Shown piece after piece: positions 6,919 through 8,646 of a DNA stretch of 8,646 bases. Within the stretch, counting starts at the first letter, position 1. The number at the start of each line of letters is the position of its first letter. This stretch comes from Prevotellaceae bacterium (GTDB lineage: Bacteria > Bacteroidota > Bacteroidia > Bacteroidales > UBA932): the NCBI GenBank assembly GCA_031259935.1, contig JAIRKV010000240.1, positions 1 through 8,646 on the forward strand. The letters run 5' to 3'. The notes under the pieces are model-generated. The model made no database searches, was not told where the DNA came from, and saw only the letters and a program-made list of their open reading frames with translations. The position numbers and the translations under genes are program-made.

Positions 6919-7914
6919 TTAATCAGCGTTATGCTTTCGGTAAGCGCCAAAATATTTCAACTCTTCCGTCAAATCCAAAAACGGATATTTTGCTTGTATT
7001 TGTTCGGTTTTTTCAAAATAAGTTTTTAGAAATTTTATGTGTTCATCACTGTCGGGATTGAATGCTTTGTGCGATTTTGCTGCATATATTTTTTTTATTT
7101 CTTCAATTATTTTCAATGATTCGTTGGATATTGCAGCATTTGAAAATTTTTGCCAGATATAATCAACAGCAAGATTTGAAGGATGCAGCATGTCGTCGGT
7201 ATAAAAACGATAATCGCGCAATTCGTCCATCATGATTTCGTAAGCAGGAAAATATTCACAGCGTCTGCTGTTTTTGCAAATTTCATCAACAGCAATAAGC
7301 AGACGCGACTTGCTCAACTGATTTTCGTGAGCTCCATCGCTCAAATATCTTACGGGACTTACAGTAAAAATAAAATTTACTTCATTGTTGATTGTTCTGA
7401 CATTTTGTATTGCCTCATTAATGATATTCACAATGATATCAATGTCCAAAACGGTTTTTTCAAATTCGCAGGCGGGAATTTTATGACAGTTTGCAACAAT
7501 CTTGCCGGTTTTTTTGTATTTGTAAGCATTTGCCGAACCGAAAGTTATTATTATGTTTTCAGCATTATTTAAAAACTCCGAGCCTTGTCGATTTGCCAAA
7601 TTCATTTTGGCTAAAGCCGACTGTTTTTCTGTTGCCGAAAATGAAGTGTGATAACAAAAATTATAATACAAACCGTTGTGTTGCAATAGATTGTTTTCTG
7701 TAATTTCCTTATTTGCAATCAACAGTTCAATGCAGTTTGCAATTGAAAGAGGATTATAAATAACGCCAAAAGGATTTATGCAAACATCAAATTTTGCATC
7801 ACGCAAACGGTTTCCGATACTGTTTGCAAAACATGAGCCAAGCATCAGAATTTTGCCTGTGTGGCTTAATTTTTTGGCAAAAGGCTTTATTTCAATTTCT
7901 GTCTGTAATTGCAT
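6919..7914 (-). CDS. GSCFA-domain protein (SGNH-hydrolase-like)
   Basis: The 331-residue protein carries the family's name-giving GSCFA motif at 26-30, followed by NPFG (47-50), ITFGSA (about 123-128), NCHK (142-145), TVSPVR (184-189) and YFPAYEIMMDELRDYRFY (about 221-238). The block DDMLHPS (240-246) supplies a D-x-x-H pair (D241, H244). The layout fits an SGNH/GDSL-type esterase fold with the serine of GSCFA as nucleophile, but the substrate is unknown for the family. I chose the ATG at 7914 because relatives begin M-x-F/L-x-T-E-I-E; an in-frame ATG at 7932 would add MKKIKT. There is no signal peptide. It stands between the tRNA-Gln terminator and the ung promoter; TACGTTTA (7962-7955) is an imperfect -7 box. 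Confidence 0.9.
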   Translation of the reverse strand: MQLQTEIEIKPFAKKLSHTGKILMLGSCFANSIGNRLRDAKFDVCINPFGVIYNPLSIANCIELLIANKEITENNLLQHNGLYYNFCYHTSFSATEKQSALAKMNLANRQGSEFLNNAENIIITFGSANAYKYKKTGKIVANCHKIPACEFEKTVLDIDIIVNIINEAIQNVRTINNEVNFIFTVSPVRYLSDGAHENQLSKSRLLIAVDEICKNSRRCEYFPAYEIMMDELRDYRFYTDDMLHPSNLAVDYIWQKFSNAAISNESLKIIEEIKKIYAAKSHKAFNPDSDEHIKFLKTYFEKTEQIQAKYPFLDLTEELKYFGAYRKHNAD

Positions 7915-7992
7915 TGTTTTTATTTTTTTCATGACGCTAATATACTACATTTTTTAAACGTATGAATAAAATTAAACCTGTTTGTAAAATCA

Positions 7993-8020
7993 AAGACGCA
8001 CAAAAACCATTGTGCGTCTT
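7993..8020 (-). terminator. Hairpin terminator after tRNA-Gln
   Basis: AAGACGCACAA (7993-8003) and TTGTGCGTCTT (8010-8020) form a perfect 11-bp inverted repeat with a 6-nt loop, beginning 5 bp after the tRNA 3' end. On the minus strand it is followed by TTTGATTTTAC-like sequence, a modest U-tract. It should separate the tRNA from the GSCFA gene or act as a 3' processing stop. Confidence 0.7.
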
Positions 8021-8024
8021 CATG

Positions 8025-8095
8025 TTGAGCTACCCGGATTCGAACCAGGACAAACAGAACCAAAACCTGTTGTGCTACCATTACACCATAGCTCA
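8025..8095 (-). tRNA. tRNA-Gln (anticodon TTG)
   Basis: The 71-nt gene folds as a complete cloverleaf. The acceptor is TGAGCTA/TAGCTCA with discriminator A, and the D stem is GTGT/GCAC with a G-U pair. The anticodon arm is ACAGG-TTTTGGT-TCTGT with TTG at the anticodon, the variable loop is TTGT, and the T arm is CCTGG-TTCGAAT-CCGGG. The 3' CCA is not encoded (the gene is followed by CATG), so it must be added by CCA-adding enzyme. It has its own promoter-like element and a hairpin just downstream. Confidence 0.97.
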
Positions 8096-8099
8096 ATTA

Positions 8100-8118
8100 C
8101 CAAAACATGCTGTTTTGG
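8100..8118. repeat. 8-bp inverted repeat in the tRNA-Gln leader
   Basis: CCAAAACA (8100-8107) and TGTTTTGG (8111-8118) are perfect inverted repeats around a 3-nt loop. They lie between the -7 element and the mature tRNA 5' end, at the predicted transcription start. This could be an operator or a leader hairpin next to the RNase P site. Confidence 0.5.
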
Positions 8119-8122
8119 GCTG

Positions 8123-8151
8123 CAAAGGTATAAAAAAAAATAAAAATCAAA
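8123..8151 (-). promoter_or_regulatory. Probable promoter of tRNA-Gln
   Basis: TACCTTTG (8130-8123) is an exact TAnnTTTG -7 box. The nearest TTTG upstream (8151-8148) is only 17 bp away, shorter than the usual 19-21, so the -33 assignment is uncertain. The predicted start near 8116 would leave a leader of about 20 nt. Confidence 0.5.
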
Positions 8152-8189
8152 ATTTTTCAACAAAATATACCATATTCAAAACATTTAAT

Positions 8190-8211
8190 TTTATAATAAT
8201 CTTATTATAAA
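8190..8211. repeat. AT-only perfect palindrome
   Basis: TTTATAATAA (8190-8199) and TTATTATAAA (8202-8211) are perfect inverted repeats with a 2-bp spacer, about 60 bp upstream of the tRNA promoter. The rest of 8152-8280 shows no gene. In such AT-rich DNA a 10-bp match could arise by chance. Confidence 0.35.
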
Positions 8212-8310
8212 TATTTTACAAACAATAATTTTAGAAAAACCATGTTTTGCAGTTCTTTGATTATAGCATTATATGCAATTTTAATGCGTTTTCTCTGCCG
8301 TGTGTATACA

Positions 8311-8483
8311 TAGTCGCTCTTTAATAAGTGGTGAAATCATTTATTATAAATATTTATAAATGCAAATTGCCGAATAAAAATACCGTGTTTTACATGCATA
8401 CATGCTAAAAGTCGGCAAAACAGGAACAGTTTTTTCTTCTTTGTATTCGTCATTGCGAGGGCGTTAGCCCGAAGCAATCCAGA
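8311..8483 (-). repeat. Long inverted repeat, right arm (REP half plus conserved core)
   Basis: This is the inverted partner of 75-242, with the same order of parts on the minus strand: REP half, AGAAAAAACTGTTCC stretch, stem-loop, 25-bp exact block, TATAAT-like hexamer, then ATG at 8340 opening MISPLIKERL. The shared part ends at GAGCGACTA. The frame then runs on with unrelated codons to a stop at 8281 (19 codons), unlike the 23 codons on the left. Unlike the left copy, no intrinsic terminator follows it. Confidence 0.85.
8381..8417 (-). ncRNA. Conserved stem-loop in the repeat core, right copy
   Basis: On the minus strand TGCCG pairs with CGGTA (one G-U), TTTTA with TAAAA, and CATG with CATG, with a single bulged G and loop TATG. 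This is the same fold and size (37 nt) as 135-171. Compared with the left copy, the closing pair of the tip changes from A-T to G-C on both sides together. Confidence 0.5.
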
Positions 8484-8533
8484 AAGCACACAAAACACAA
8501 ATCTGGATTGCTTCGTCGCTGCGCTCCTCGCAA
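8451..8533. repeat. REP-like palindromic repeat, right copy
   Basis: TTGCGAGG (8453-8460) pairs with CCTCGCAA (8526-8533), and GAAGCAATCCAGA (8471-8483) pairs with TCTGGATTGCTTC (8502-8514). The spacer is 18 bp, against 60 bp in the left copy. GGGCGTTAGCCC (8459-8470) is a small hairpin inside one arm. The inner side continues with the usual ATGACGA-type end, while the outer side reads AGAACTGTG straight into the transposase stop codon. Confidence 0.8.
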
Positions 8534-8542
8534 AGAACTGTG

Positions 8543-8646
8543 TTAATATGCAAATTTTTGATGAAAAAAGTTATCAACATATACGCTTTTATTCATGATA
8601 ATACTGAATGCCTGTTTGAGCAATTTGTTTGCTACTGCTATCAATG
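8543..8646 (-). CDS. IS110-family transposase, C-terminal end, cut by window edge
   Basis: The last 33 codons of an open frame enter from the right edge. They begin at 8644 on the minus strand and end with TAA at 8543-8545. The piece reads LIAVANKLLKQAF, then a short polar tail ending in FFHQKFAY. A VANKLLKQAF-type helix followed by a short tail is what I know from the C-termini of IS110-family transposases (Transposase_20 domain end) in Bacteroidota. The family uses a DEDD-type N-terminal domain and a C-terminal serine, both of which would lie outside this window, so only family resemblance is visible. The stop lies about 10 bp from the REP palindrome and reads toward the right repeat core. 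A degenerate copy cannot be excluded. Confidence 0.6.
   Translation of the reverse strand, partial: LIAVANKLLKQAFSIIMNKSVYVDNFFHQKFAY

Noticed and set aside
7962..8210. 82-codon + strand frame over the tRNA-Gln region
   Set aside because: It runs antisense through the terminator, the whole tRNA and its promoter, so it is not a gene.
75..8483. Composite transposon carrying the genes between the inverted repeats
   Set aside because: The cargo is ordinary chromosomal content (nrdJ, ung, tRNA-Gln, GSCFA) with consistent composition and native promoters, and contains no complete transposase. Two separate repeat copies explain it more simply.
8570..8580. DnaA-box-like TTATCAACA
   Set aside because: It is a single imperfect match lying inside the coding frame of the transposase end (the VDN codons), with no cluster of boxes or origin features.
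1..8646. CRISPR array
   Set aside because: No regularly spaced short direct repeats occur anywhere in the window; the only sizeable repeats are the inverted pair and the REP arms.

Overview
The window is AT-rich and looks like a chromosomal segment of a member of Bacteroidota, probably Bacteroidales-like. The evidence is Bacteroidota-type promoters (TTTG, 19 bp, TAnnTTTG) in front of at least two genes, starts without Shine-Dalgarno sequences, and protein families typical of the phylum (GSCFA protein, soluble DUF2156 protein, NrdJ-type ribonucleotide reductase). I cannot name the species.

Layout. Positions 1-601 hold no protein gene. They carry a REP-like palindrome cut by the window edge, a conserved repeat core, and an orphan intrinsic terminator on the + strand. 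From 602 to 8095 every gene is on the minus strand. In transcription order these are tRNA-Gln(TTG) with its own promoter and hairpin terminator, a GSCFA-domain protein, a likely operon of ung, a DUF2156 protein and a GNAT acetyltransferase, a small exported protein of unknown function with its own promoter and terminator, and the adenosylcobalamin-dependent ribonucleotide reductase nrdJ. Two of these gene products act in DNA metabolism: NrdJ supplies deoxynucleotides and Ung removes uracil from DNA. The rest look like ordinary chromosomal genes.

The unusual part is the two ends. About 170 bp at 75-242 recurs in inverted orientation at 8311-8483. Both copies consist of a REP-like palindrome followed by a core that ends in a short shared reading frame (MIS[A/P]LIKERL). 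Each core contains a 37-nt stem-loop. All five differences between the copies inside that stem-loop preserve the fold, and one is a compensatory A-T to G-C pair. Outside the right copy, on the same strand, are the last 33 codons of what looks like an IS110-family transposase, ending 10 bp from the palindrome. My working idea is that the repeat is either a structured, mobile, REP-associated element or the non-coding end of an IS110/IS1111-type insertion sequence, possibly including a guide (bridge) RNA. The sequences just outside this window would decide between these.
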